Positions 13,403-25,600 of a stretch of 64,000 bases of DNA are shown here, piece after piece. The notes beneath the pieces are model-generated. The model saw only the letters and a program-made list of their open reading frames with translations, was not told the origin of the DNA and ran no database searches. The DNA is taken from positions 195,979,501 through 196,043,500 of the forward strand of contig NC_092587.1 in NCBI RefSeq assembly GCF_047663525.1. The letters run 5' to 3'. Both the position numbers and the translations under genes were made by a program. How positions within the stretch are numbered: the first letter of the stretch is position 1; each line of letters opens with the position of its first letter. This DNA is from Anas platyrhynchos (Eukaryota > Chordata > Aves > Anseriformes > Anatidae).

Positions 13403-13760
13403 CGCCCGCTGGGGAGCCGCGGGGCCGCCCAGCGCATGCTGCTGCTGCTGCTGGGAGTGCTGGCACTGCTGCTGCTGCTGCTGTTAAAGCTGTTATTGCT
13501 GCTGCTGCTGCTGCCTCCCCTCAGCGCCCAGCCCCTGCCCCGCCGCCGCCCCTCCCGGCCATGCCGGCCCGCTCCCGCCCACAGCAGCCGGCCCTGCCCC
13601 GTGAGGAGAGCGGCCCCCCCCCCGAACCTCGCTGTTCCTATTTCTTCATCATTTTTTGGGTTTGGGGTCGGCAGAAAGGGCTCTCCCCCACGGCCCGGGC
13701 CCGCCGGTTCCCGGGGAGTACTTGGGAAGAAGAAGAGGAGGGGGGGGGGAGGAGGGTCCC
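12520..13760 (-). promoter_or_regulatory. CpG island over FUT4 coding exon and 5' region
   Basis: The FUT4 coding exon and several hundred bases upstream are strongly GC- and CpG-rich, in contrast with AT-rich flanks on both sides. No TATA box is evident close to the start codon, consistent with a CpG-island promoter. The transcription start cannot be placed from sequence alone. Confidence 0.7.
13439..13513 (-). repeat. Interrupted CAG trinucleotide repeat in the presumed FUT4 5' UTR
   Basis: The plus strand reads runs of CTG (five, then six, then five or more units) broken by GGAGTG, GCA and TTAAAGCTGTTATTG. On the FUT4 sense strand this is an interrupted CAG repeat ending about 35 bases before the ATG. 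In the FUT4 frame the interruption contains TAA codons, so the repeat is not translated as an N-terminal extension from an upstream ATG in that frame. Confidence 0.85.
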
Positions 13761-13931
13761 TTTTCGAGCCGTCACGGTTCCGAGGGTGAGGTCGAGCAAA
13801 GTCGTGAATAAATCGGTTACTGAGTGAAAAGGGGAAAAATAAAGGAAGAGACGGCAGCCACAGCAGGTTGACTTCCTGCCAAGTCATCAAACGGTTTCAA
13901 GCACCTCTAAAAGGTCTAGCAAATTGGGAAA

Positions 13932-14021
13932 GTGTGTGTATATATATATGTATATATTATACATATATATGTATGTATATATTATCTATATATGTATGTA
14001 TGTGTATATTATATATATATT
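13932..14021. repeat. TA/TATG-rich microsatellite
   Basis: About 90 bases of alternating TA with TATG, GTGTA and TTA interruptions lie just upstream of the FUT4 CpG island. It marks the abrupt change from GC-rich to AT-rich sequence. Confidence 0.9.
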
Positions 14022-14671
14022 TACATATTATGTAGTCACTTTAATTCTTTTTAGGACTACATATGTTTTCATTTAATATTTAAATCTCACTGCTATTTAA
14101 AAAAACTCCATGGTGACACTTTTCCCAGCTCTGCTTCACACAAAAAAGTGTGAAAAACTTGATCAGATAGGCCCGAGATGTTTTCCCCCGTCATTTGTTT
14201 CAGCGAACCACGATTTCGTTGATTCACACAGCTCAGAGCATCTTTGTACAGAGCTGGAGGCTCTGCATTTTTGTATATTTTTGTACATGCATTTTTGTAC
14301 CCACAGCTATAGATTCAAGGACCTCTTGTATACATCCACTGAGGACAGCAAAGGTACACAGGGCATAGAGTCTTGCCGACAATTTGGGTAGCAGCACAGT
14401 GTTTCCATAGCACATAGGTCAAGACTCTGCGACTCATCTCTGTGTTAGAAAAGAAAGCAATTCAAGCCCATTTATGCCCCAAAATACAGAATGGTTGCAG
14501 GTGAGATTGCTGTTAGGGTAGCAACTAGGTCGTGCATGTCCATAAACTTATTAATTGTACATGAAAACACTTGCAGACTTCCATTGTCCATGATCTAAGC
14601 ACTCAAAGAAAAAAAAAAAACCAACAGCTGTGGTTACAGTAAGCATGTTATAGTCTCTGCTGTAACACCCA

Positions 14672-15560
14672 GTGCTGGCTGGAAGGGATTTCTGGAGGTC
14701 ACTACTCCACCCTCAGAGGATCCACCTCAGAGGAGGATCCACCTCCTCAGGGTGGAGTAGTCCACCTCAGGAGTGGTCCACCTGCTCAGAGGAGGACCGC
14801 TGCCAGCACCAGCTACGTTGCTTACATAGGTGCTGGCTTGACTAGCAGCAAGAAGTTGAAAATACTCAAGAACAGAGACTCCACAACACCTTTGGCAGCC
14901 TGTCCCAGTGCTGCGCCACCCTCTCAGTGAAGAATTTTTTCCTGCTCTTCAACACTGAACCTCCCAACCTGTAATTTCTGGCTGTTAAGGCCCCTTGTTA
15001 TATCCCAGGACAGAACAGCTCCATCATCTTCATAGCACCTTTAGGTAGCTAGTTGTTGGCTGCTATTAAATCATCCCTTTGCCTCCTTTCCACAAGACTA
15101 AACAAAGTCCACCTCCCTCAACCTCAGTTATGTGCTGTAGGACCCCTCATCATCTCAGTAGCTTTCCACTGGACCTTCTCCATATTCTCAACTTCTAACC
15201 TCAAACTGGGAGTCTGGAAAGTGGACACAATATACCAGGTGTCCCCTCACCAGTGCTGAGTGCAGAGGGACAAGGACTTTCCTCAACCCACTGCACATAC
15301 ACCTGATGTTGCCCAGCATATGGCTTGCTTTCCTTTCAAGGCTCTGTTGGCTCACATTTTACTCGCTGTGCACCTGGTCCCTCACAGCGTGGTTGTTTAT
15401 CAGCCAGTCAGTTCCCAGCCCGTACCAGTGCACGGGGCTTTTCTGTTGTACATACAGAACTTCGTACTTCTCCTTGCTGAACTCCCCAACATTTCTGCTG
15501 GCTCAGCCCAAGCTTCTCCAGTCCTCTCTGAAGTTGTTCAAACCAGCATGACAATCCCCT
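14672..15560 (-). mobile_element. Degraded CR1 LINE fragment
   Basis: Read on the minus strand, this matches the 3' half of avian CR1. The 3'-end signature (plus strand CTGGCTGGAAGGGATTTCTG) is followed by the segment equivalent to the reverse transcriptase C-terminal region, for example around 14886-14960, and extends to about 15560. It is old: both strands are peppered with indels and stop codons. A local expansion of GGTCCACCTC/GGATCCACCTC-like units lies at about 14700-14800. Confidence 0.85.
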
Positions 15561-18500
15561 TTTCTAATTCAGTATTGTCTTCAATATAGTGTGCTAGCCA
15601 ACAGCAGCAAACTAAAACAACAATAATGCAATAAACATAGGACCTGCCTTGACAAACAATGCTGATTTTAGTCACAAAATGGGGATCTGGGAAAATTATT
15701 TTACCACAGTAAAAAACTGTAAGCATGTAGAAATACAATGCTGACAGACCCAAATCCTCTGAGTGCATGAGCTGTACTTGAGATCAGCTCATGAAAGCAG
15801 CCCAGAACCCATCCAATACAATGAACACTACCTAAAATGAGCACAATCCCTTGTCTGCGTTAATGAAAGATTCAAAGTGGCCAACAACTCCACTGTAAAC
15901 AATTTTGTTTCTTTAGCTGCTTCTGCAGATAACGTGAGAAATTTGGGACCCATAAAAATCAGTGGGAGAGCTCAACTGACTTTTGTGGAATTATGATTCA
16001 CCCAATAAATTTGATTGTATGAGCCGCAATGGCAGCTGTTTTCCTTCAAGAACATAAATTTGATCTATGAGTTTGGAGGAAGCTGAACCAGATCGTACTT
16101 GCCTAATCAAGTTTTCATTTCTGGTCTTGCAGATTTGTTGGTAAGCCGTTCCAGTTCCACAGCCCAGTCAAGTAGAGTCTATTGATCATGCCAGGCCCCG
16201 TCCTGCACGTAGTGAAGTCAGCAACAATCTTGTCTTTCATTCAGGTTTATGAAATGTTTCAGGACAACTCATCAGGGAAGTTCTTGTAAGACAAGTAGTG
16301 ACAACTTTGAAAAAAACAACAAAAAACAAGCAAAAGGAAACATGACTATGTCCCTTGCACCCTTTCTTTCGCAAATTGCACCTCAACCAGAGCTAGGAAC
16401 GTGGGGACTAGAGCAGCACTTTTCTTTACAAAATTTCTTTTTCATAAAGAGAGGGTTTTTTTCAAGTAGCTTTTTTCACTCTGGCTTGGGAAACGCACCC
16501 ACTGCCGCTGATGGGAAGTACAACGTGATGAAGACCGAGTAGCTTTACCAGATGCCTGCAGATATCCCAGAGGGAACAGACCCGATCTTGCCTGCTTTTG
16601 GAGGTCAGCCAGCCCAGGCTGTCGCTCTGTGGCCCAAAGACCACTCAGACTTCTTGGTACTCTGTACACAAATGGGAGATCCATGGCTGAACCACTCCGT
16701 GGAAACAGCAGTAAGCTCCACTGTTGCTGATAGACAGGAATTTAAAATAAAATGCCGTCTGTTAGTAATGAGGCTGTTGCAAAATAAAAAACATTTTGCT
16801 TATTTGAAGGCTAAATGTTTGCAGTTTCTAACAGCAGTTAATGTTTTTGCCTAGAGCTTCCCAGCTGGCTTCCTCTTGTACTCTGACTCACCGTTTTGTC
16901 ACACATGAGCAGTATTTAGGCCTAGAAGACTCTTTGAAGTTACTTGTCAACTGTCTTGAAAACATGGTTTAAAAGGTACCAAAGGATGCTTTATCTTCAG
17001 CCACAGCTATCAAGTCAGATGTGCTATCAACCAGGGAAACCCCATGCAGGTGGTTTTTTATCCTAAAAGAATGTCACCAGCTACAAGGAGAGGCAGAAAC
17101 TACCTGGTACCAAAATGACACTTAAGAATGACTTTGAAATCTCTTATCATGAGCAGTCCCTGTAGTTTCGATGCAAGCTTCTGCCAGGTAAGGCCCTAAA
17201 TCCTGTGTGAAAAAGAGCGATACAAGTTCTGTATAAATTGCTTGTTGTATTTTAGTATAAAAATTAAATGCCTGTAGTTTGATTAACTAATGTTTCATGC
17301 TGGGGATTATGATCTTTCTGCTTGGAAGTTTAAAATTCTGAAATATGACTAGAGATAAAAGATCCAGTTGAAAGCTGATGCCTGCCTTGTTGGATGAGCA
17401 GCTTCCGAACAGACGAGCCCACATGACTGCACACGCAGCAAATGTGATGTTAAAATATTCTGCCTGGCTATACAGATCCATTTGTGACTGAGCAGAGCTG
17501 CACTAAAATGCTGTGAAGTTGACGTTTCCAGGACAAGGCACGGGCATGACCAGATGTGCTGTGCACACCCTGGAGGAAGGATCCCGTCTCTTCTACCTTC
17601 CAGTGCAGCGCGCACCTTTGTCATTCACCAGCATAGATCAGAACCAAAACCGGAGCAGAAAACTTTCCTGCCCAAACCAGATGATCCTCAGATAATTTGA
17701 CACGTGTGTGTGTGTGCCAGCAGGCTGGAGTTTGGCTCTGTGGATATTTACTAGCAGTTATCATGGATTTCGATCTGTCTTGTTTTCTGAAGTACTGGGC
17801 TGCATCGTAAGCAGCACCCGGGGCAGGGGCAGTGACTCTCGGCCATCCGTACAGAGCAGGCAAACGCCTGCTCCCAGGGGACTGCTCTGATGCTCTCACT
17901 TCACCCAGAGAGCATCCCACAGCCCAAGTGCAAGGGTTTGTGGTACAGCTTTTCTTCACACATCTCTAAACCTCAGGCACTGAAGCAACGTTGCAGTCCA
18001 GGAGACAAGCCTCGCTCTAGTTTGAAGCAAATTTCCTAAAACTCACAGTTCTGGGGCCCTCGACACCAGCAGCTTTAATATGTTGATCCTCTCCTACTGT
18101 GCCTCATTACTTGATAGTGCAAACATAGCTGCTGAAAGATGTCAGTGCTTGAACTGACTCAATATGTGGAAGCAATGCTAGCTGTTGTCTTTCAAAACAG
18201 CAGTGTTTAGTTTGAAAAAAGAAATAAAAAAAAAAAAAAAAACAGAGAAAGAAACAAAGAGAAAAGTGTAGCTGAACAGCTAGAAAGTAAAAAATGACTG
18301 CGATAAAATATGAGTGCAGTTAGACTAGTGGAAATCCAGTTTTATTAAATATTATATTATAAATATTAAAGTAATATTAATAGCATTGCTATGACATTAT
18401 TGTATTGCTTAGTTTGGTTCAAATGAAAGATGAGAGGCATTAAAATAAATTATAATCATAATAGAAATAACAAAATATTCAGCAGAAGAGATCTAAAAGA

Positions 18501-19799
18501 CATTTCTCTGTTGCACAAAGTTACATGAAAAGGAAGCAAAGGCATCAAAGAATTTCACAAATCTGTTTTTGTTGTAGCAAAACTGAGCTAGTGCAGAAAT
18601 CTGTGATGAACCCAGAAAGCGTTTTCATTTGGCAAGTTTTAAAATAAGATCACAAAGAAAATAATGACTAAGAATGAGAAAACAGGCGGAGGAGGCTTGA
18701 ATTAAAATGAAGCAAGGAGCAGCAGGGAGATGCAGCAAAGTTAATCAAAGCCTCTATCTGATAAGCCAGTGCTTCTGAAACATCATTGTGTGCTTCATGA
18801 TCAAATCTGCATGTGAAAACTAAGAATAATGTTTTCAAAAGCTGAAAATCCTCTAGTGCCTCAGGTGCAATTTTCAGTGCCAATAGTTTTATTATTTAGA
18901 AGTCAAATAGAAATGCTGAAAATTGTTACCTTTAAGCCAACTAAGTTTTTTTGTTTTTTTGTTTTTTCCCGCTTATCACTGATACCAAAATAAAACCAAT
19001 TTTTTAGTATTTGAAAAGACTTCCAGGCAATCAAAAAACAAACATCCCTTTTCATTCACAGATAACCATAAAAAAAGCCAACAAACAGAAAGTGTAGTTT
19101 CATAAAGTTGTCACTGAGACTCTTTTTTCTTAACAATATTCAGATACTGAATAATATCTGAATAAGAATATAACATTTCTGAATAAGAAAATGTTATTTT
19201 CTTAACAACATTCAGATCCTTCCTTAGAATCTCAGAGTCCCACAAACAAATCCCACCTCCACCTCTTAGGATCGCATGAATGTCTTAAGAGTGACATGAA
19301 TTATCAGTTTGAGCTGGCACTGGAAAGAAAGAACTTTTCAATTCTGATCTTTAATTACCCATCAGTTCATTTTTTTCACTGTACAAAACAGTTTCCTCCT
19401 TCAAAAAGATAGTAGCACTCGCTATCTTATTGCAGGACGGATGTCTGGAAAGATTTCTGACAATGAAAACTGTAGCGTGCAAAGTATTACTAATTTGGAA
19501 AAGAATGTGCTACAGTTATTTTATAAATATGGCATAGACTGATCATTAATTTAGATTGCTAAATGTGAAGACGGGAAATATCATGCTCACCAGCCTCGTT
19601 TGACTGTGGGTCATCATCTCCCTCCCCAGTTATTTCTTAATTATAGCTCTGCCCAGGTTGGCCAGCCTCACGGCAATCATTACTGTGGAGTCCTTGTATT
19701 ATCACAGCACTTAAGAAACAATCACGGATCCTTTTAGGTTCTGTACAAACAGAGCTTTTGCCTCACTTGTTGAGATGGATCTCATCTCTTCCTAGCGGT

Positions 19800-20640
19800 T
19801 CTTAGACCTCAAAGAGCTTAAGCGCTCCCAGCTGCTGGAAAGCAGCTCGTCCAGCAGGATGCCAACTCCACCAAGCTGTTTTCCGCCTGTGAATCCCCCT
19901 GTCATGGTGCAAAGGATTATTCCTCCCCAAGTGCAGGACGTGGCATTTCTCTGGGTTGCAGTTCATGAAGTTCTTCTGTGCCCAGTTGTGCAGCCTGCTG
20001 AGTTCCTTTGGAATAGCTGCACGCCCATCTGGTGTATCGAACACTCTTCTCCATTTTGTACTCTCCATAAGCTTGCTGAGGGTGAACTCCATCCCATTGC
20101 CCAGGTCACTGATGAAGATGTTAAACAGTCAACCCCTGGGCTTCTCAGTTAGTGACTCTTCTCCAGCTGGACTTCATGCTCCTCATCCCAACCTTGGGAG
20201 CCTGGCTGTTCAGGCAGTGTTCGGTCCACCCCCTTACCCGTTCGTATAACCTGTAACTTCATCAGTTTGACTGTGAGGATGTTGGAGCAGAGAATGTCAA
20301 GAAGCTTTGTTAAAGTCAAAGAAAACAACACATCACCTGCTCTCCCCTTGTCCATCACGCAAATCATCTCGTTGCAGAAGGGTATTGGGGTTGTCAAGCA
20401 CAGTTTCCCCTTTGTAAATCCTTGCTGGCTACTCCCAGCCACCCTCTGTCTTTGGTATGTTTGGAAATGGCTTCTAGGGTTATTTGCTTCATCATCTCCC
20501 CAGGGAGTGAGGGAAAGCTAACCAGCCAGTAGGTGCCTGAACCTTCTTCCATCCCTTCCCCAAGACTGGAGTGCCATTTCCTTCTGCCAGTCCTCGGATA
20601 CCTCCCCCACTCACCCATGAGCTTTTGAAGCTCTCTTTTG
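19800..20640 (-). mobile_element. Degraded CR1 LINE fragment with reverse transcriptase remnant
   Basis: The minus strand encodes a broken reverse transcriptase piece at 19802-20092, including LHNWAQKNFMNCNPEKCHVL and HLGRNNP, which is the typical CR1 RT block. The adjoining segment to about 20640 matches upstream CR1 sequence in the same orientation. Frameshifts and stops separate the parts, so it is inactive. It lacks the 3'-terminal CR1 octamer repeats at its left edge, so it is truncated or rearranged there. Confidence 0.85.
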
Positions 20641-22165
20641 TCCTGCTTTTGTACAGTACCTAGAAGGATCTAGGACTGTTTCTGAAGTTCTGTGATAATA
20701 CAATAAATACAAACTAAAGATCATTTGGTATTACCTCACAGTAATGACAGTTACAAGTGAGAGTTAAGTTACAGTTATTTCAGGTTCCATGCTGCCTCTA
20801 TCGTTTTTTAACACTACGACAACTCTTCCATAAATAGAGACATCACAGGCTTATTTATGTTAACATTTTATTAAATCAAGCAAGAAATTGAATCACAAAC
20901 TCTTGCCCTAGAACTTCTGGGTTTATGAATAGATTCAGCATAAGGAATGTTAAGGCATCTCTTCGACTATATATTATGATCTTCTGCTGGAACTTACAAT
21001 CACTCTGCAATAGAGAAACCCATAAAAATGTCAAATTTCACAGCAGTACATTTTTGTCATCAGAAGTATTCTGTAATTTTTGGATTGTGACACCTTCACT
21101 AACTGAAATATGGATCAGTTTTGGCTACTACAACAGGTAAAAAATCAGCATGAAGCTATGAATAGAAATAACTATAAAGAGAAAATAATTCCCTATCCAA
21201 CCAGGACTATCTTCAAAATCTTATAAATAAAGATCTACATTTCCATACATGGTCATTTTAATGTTTGACACATCAAAACAGACTTGGAAGACTAATTTGT
21301 GCTAATCAATCATTTATGGGCAAAAGGGGCTAATTTTTAAGGTGCCAGTATCTCCAGAGCTCAGATCAAGACAGTAAGAAAGAGGTGCTGATATAAAACT
21401 CATGCAGCTAGCTGTATTTTTAAACCACTACCCCCTGAGAACATGACAAGTAGCTTCATCTAATGGCCAATATGCTGAGCTCGTATATTCTGCAACCTTA
21501 TGGCACTAATAATATTCTTTTTATAAAGCTAATGAACTCTATTTCCTCAGGGTTGGAAGCTCTCACTTCTCACTGCAAAGTTAACACATTCCAGAAAAAG
21601 AGAGAAGATGGGCACATGGAGAAGATAGCTGAAAGCAACCAGCTCGTAAGGAATAGGTCCATTCCACAAAAGCCACATTCCAGCGACTGCAAAGATAGAA
21701 ATATGTGCCCCAGAGCACCAACTGCAAATGGCAATTTGCTATGCAAAAGCAGGCAAATGTGAAAATGCCTGAAATGGTTCCTAGATCAATCTCCTTTCAG
21801 GAGACGTGATGGAGGAGGGCTTTTCCAAGCATTAAGGCTGAATGCGAAGGGGAAGTAAGGTTCATTACCTACATCACCACCCATTCACAGGAAAGAAGTG
21901 ATTATTCCCCACATTTGCAGAAGGTTTCAGAATATTAAACAAGGTGACTCAACACAGCAATCCTAAACAGGTTTCTTCTGCAAAGATTTCAAGTCTGCTG
22001 GCTGATTAATAAAGCTGCCCAGCTGTGATTACTCTAAGGCCATATAGGTGATTTGATGGAAGAATAACATTGAACAAAATAGATCTGCAGTCCAGTGAGA
22101 TATCTATGAATTACCAAATCATATTATCCTGCAACTTTAAAGTGAGGTGTTACAGCGAAAGTTTC

Positions 22166-22652
22166 TTATTGTTGACTCTTACTTCTCATTGCTGCATGCC
22201 TCGAGTAGAACTGAGGCTGTAAGAGCAAACCATTTCTGTTCTGGGATGCTGGTTTCAGGCCTCCGATGGAGAAATTCTTTTTCAGACTCCAAATTCCTTC
22301 CAGAGACACTGTTAATAATTTGTTAAAACAATCCTGTTACAACTTGTTCTAGATGAATGTAACATTTAGAAGACAGTCCCTTTGGTCAGTACAGTACAAA
22401 TAGGGAGAACATTGTAATCATCCTCCATAACTAATGAAAACCAGATTGACATCTTCAGAGAGGAATTTGGATTGCTAAAGGTGTGTGTTACTCATTAGTG
22501 CCTGTGGAACAGCTTAGGACTACTAGGCTAACTGAAGCAAGATGTAGCTGATCTATAATGTATAAGAAACAGCAGTAATACTGTAAGTGCAACCAGTACG
22601 GTTTATTGGTCATACTGGAATACCAAACGGCCTCATAAAAGCAATAGCAGGG

Positions 22653-22684
<32 letters not shown>

Positions 22685-25600
22685 TTATTTTGTAGAAAGG
22701 TTACAATTTACCAGTCATCTAATTTTTGTAAAACAGTAAGCTTATGAATCATCTGAACTGTGTAAATCAGTAGCCCTCCGACCTGACAGTTGGTTTTTAA
22801 TCAAAGCCCTGGCCACTTGTGGAACATCTCTAATTCTCTAGATGTATACTAATGAAAAAGGAACTAGGCTCTTGCTGAGTAATTTGCACACCAACATCTA
22901 ATTGACCTTTTTATACATAGCATTATTACGGTAAGCATAGCTTGTAACTACCGTGCTCTACATACCATTATACACAGAACTTCTTATACACAGATTTTAT
23001 ACATTCCCCTAACAAATATTTTTTGGTGGTTCTGTTTTATCTGAAGTACTTTAAACTTCTGTAATATTGAGAGAATCTCCAGAAATCATGAGAGTATATT
23101 TTGTAGCATCCACTCATGTGATCAAATTGAAGCCTTCCTATTTTGACCCACTGGCAGATGAATGCAGTCCAAAATAGGTGTGTTAAGTTCTTAGTAACAT
23201 CAGACATGAGCAGATCGAGCAAACCAATGTTAACATCTGCAGCTCAGCTACTTGCCCAGATCCCCTTTACAGTCACTGGGCACAGAACAGGCACTTACAG
23301 AGCATCACTCATGCAGAGGTAGGTATCTAGGACAAGAATTATATTTTCAAAATGTCTTTCTTTTTCTCCATTTACTATAAACAGAGCTCACATAAGTAGT
23401 TCATTTGCCTGTGTGCTGTAATTGCCTAAGGAGCCTAACCAGAGAAATGCAGTTGCATGTTCAGATGGTCTTTAAACTTGACAGACTACCGGTTACATCA
23501 ACTAACTTTTGTACATTTTCATCTGTGAATCCAATTGTTTGAAATTCACTTTGAGTAAATCTACACTTGGGTCTTCATCCCACAAAAGACAAGACAGATA
23601 TTTTTTTTCCAAAATTTTCCAGATTTGGAAATAAAGGCTAAATTACCCTTGCCACATTTGTGGAGGGTGTAATGATTAAGAAAGACAACAGCGGGCCTAT
23701 TGCAACAAAACACAGCTTAGTATAACCAAGGGACAGGTTTACTCTGTAGAAAAGAATGTGGGGCTACAGAACAGGAATCAAGTATTATGGCACAAAAGAT
23801 GAATTCTGTATTATATATTCAAAAGATTAAATACATATTATTCACGTGTTATAGATTTAGGAGTAACAGTTGGCAAATAGTTCAACATCCCTGGCTTATG
23901 TTAGCTTTAGATTTTAGTAGAGAAGTAAATTAAAATAAGTAGATGATTCTCTCCAGGATATTAGTGATACAAATACTGAAATAACGTGATCAGATTTGGT
24001 ATTTACATTTTAAAAGGGGAGGCAAAACAATTGGTCAGAGTTCTTAAAGAGCTAAAAACAAGTTAAGTGCTAGACATAACACTCACATGGAGAGATGTTG
24101 AGACTCTAAACTGCTTAAGCTATCAAATACTGACTGCAAGCAACTTCCATTATAGTGTATATATAACTTCTCTCGAAGAAAATCCTGGATACTAAAAAAA
24201 GGACTATCAACAAAGGACCCAACAAAGGCAAGGAGCTGAACTGTACCAATCACAATTATTCATATAATCACAGAATGGTTTGGGTTGGAAGGGATCTTAA
24301 AGCCCATCTAATTCCAACCCCCTGTCATGGGCAGGGACACCTCCCACCAGCCCAGGTTGCCCAAAGCCCCATCCAGCCTGGCCTTGAGCACCTCCAGGGA
24401 TGGGGCATCCACAGCTTCTCTGGGCAGCCTGGGCCAGGGCCTCACCACCCTCTGAGGGAAGAATTTCTTTCTTACATCTAATCTAAATCTCTCTTCTTTT
24501 AGTTTAAATCCATTAGTCCTTGCCCTATCACTACACCCTTGGACAAAAATTCCTTCTGCTAGGCCTCAGTCAACTGCCACCACACTGAAGCCTACAGTAT
24601 CCCCAAAAAACAAGGTTTTGCAGTCCACTTAATTCATGCATATGTTTTATGTTTTGCTTTAAGAGGATACAGAATCACAGAATACCCCTTGCATGCAGAT
24701 GCCATGGGCTTTTTCAACAGGAAGGTTCTTAAAAGCCCTACCAAAACTTGAGGAGAGGCTGCGTCCTGACAAAAATATACTTACAAGCATACAGCTAGAG
24801 AAATGTTTTCTTCAAAGAAGTGAAAATACACAATGTATGTAAATCCTAACTCTGCTCAAAGGAAGTAGAATTTGGCTTCATTTAACAGTCACCTTTTCTA
24901 CTTGTGTAGCCTGCAGTGAAACGTAGCGCTATGAATGAGGCATGATTTTTTAACATGCCAGCCACTAGAACAAACTAATGAGGGAAGCTGCAAGAACCAG
25001 CTTTATTCAGCAGGCTCTGCAGAGAGGCACAACCTGAGGTACAGCAGCTTAACCAGTAGAGACAGTCAGGCCTGGCAGTCAAACAGATCAGCTGTCCTAT
25101 CCTTAAACATTGCAAATGTCTGAAAAATAAATTTCTACAATTAGATGAATAGTTCTATGGCTGCAGGAGAAAACCACCACGATGTAAGTTATGTCCCACA
25201 TGGGTCACATGGCTTTATACTCATTTCTGCATCACAACTAGCAAATGAGCTCGGACTAGGGTTGTTTACATGGAAAATATTTAAAATTTATATTAAAATG
25301 AAGAATCTAATTGATCTTTCTTAGATTGTTCCATCATTAGGCTCTTTTTGTTAAAAAATGCTAATTGTTTTTATTCTGATCTTCTAATTTTTACCTCCAA
25401 TTCTCAGAATTAAGTTTCTTATCTAGACCAAACACCTTGTTCCCTCTTAGACTTTCATTTCTTCATTTGCCTACTATAGTCAAGTAGTTCCATAACCTTC
25501 AAACTGCCCGAACAGACTGATTTTCTACTTGCCTTCACTGTTTTCCTGTCCTTGATCTAACCTTATTCATTCTTACCTCAACTTCTTTTCAACACCAACT

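Larger units (their letters stand above)
14022..22165. other. Intergenic region between C11orf97 and FUT4
   Basis: No exon is recognised here. The stretch holds two degraded minus-oriented CR1 copies (about 14672-15560 and 19800-20640), an A-rich tract at about 18225-18242, and otherwise AT-rich unique sequence. The C11orf97 3' UTR must begin at 22165 and run leftward, but I could not fix its end. The first AATAAA I noticed on the minus strand is near 20867, which seems far. Small open frames at 16249-16854 and 17287-17959 do not resemble known proteins. Confidence 0.6.

Noticed and set aside
12546-13466. 306-codon minus-strand frame overlapping FUT4
   Set aside because: Same strand but shifted frame, low-complexity Ala/Arg/Pro-rich, and without motifs. 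FUT4 itself accounts for the constraint here.
12242-13789. 515-codon open frame on the plus strand
   Set aside because: It lies antisense to FUT4 in very GC-rich DNA where stop codons are rare. Its residues are Gly/Pro/Arg/Leu-rich with no domain. It is a shadow of the FUT4 frame.
13234-13890. 218-codon minus-strand frame with poly-Ser from the CAG repeat
   Set aside because: It runs into FUT4 in the wrong frame, and the poly-Ser comes only from the repeat. There is no sign of a protein beyond composition. Kept only as a possible upstream frame.
17621-17959. 112-codon minus-strand frame with AAQYFRKQD
   Set aside because: Considered as a C11orf97 exon because of a weak resemblance to its QAKYYSRH segment. 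The neighbouring residues do not match and a better exon exists.
24700-24790. Minus-strand peptide FKNLPVEKAHG resembling the C11orf97 C-terminal exon
   Set aside because: Only four or five residues match, there is no suitable acceptor and phase, and the true exon 3 (EGIWSLKKNFSIGGLKP) is clear at 22166-22308.
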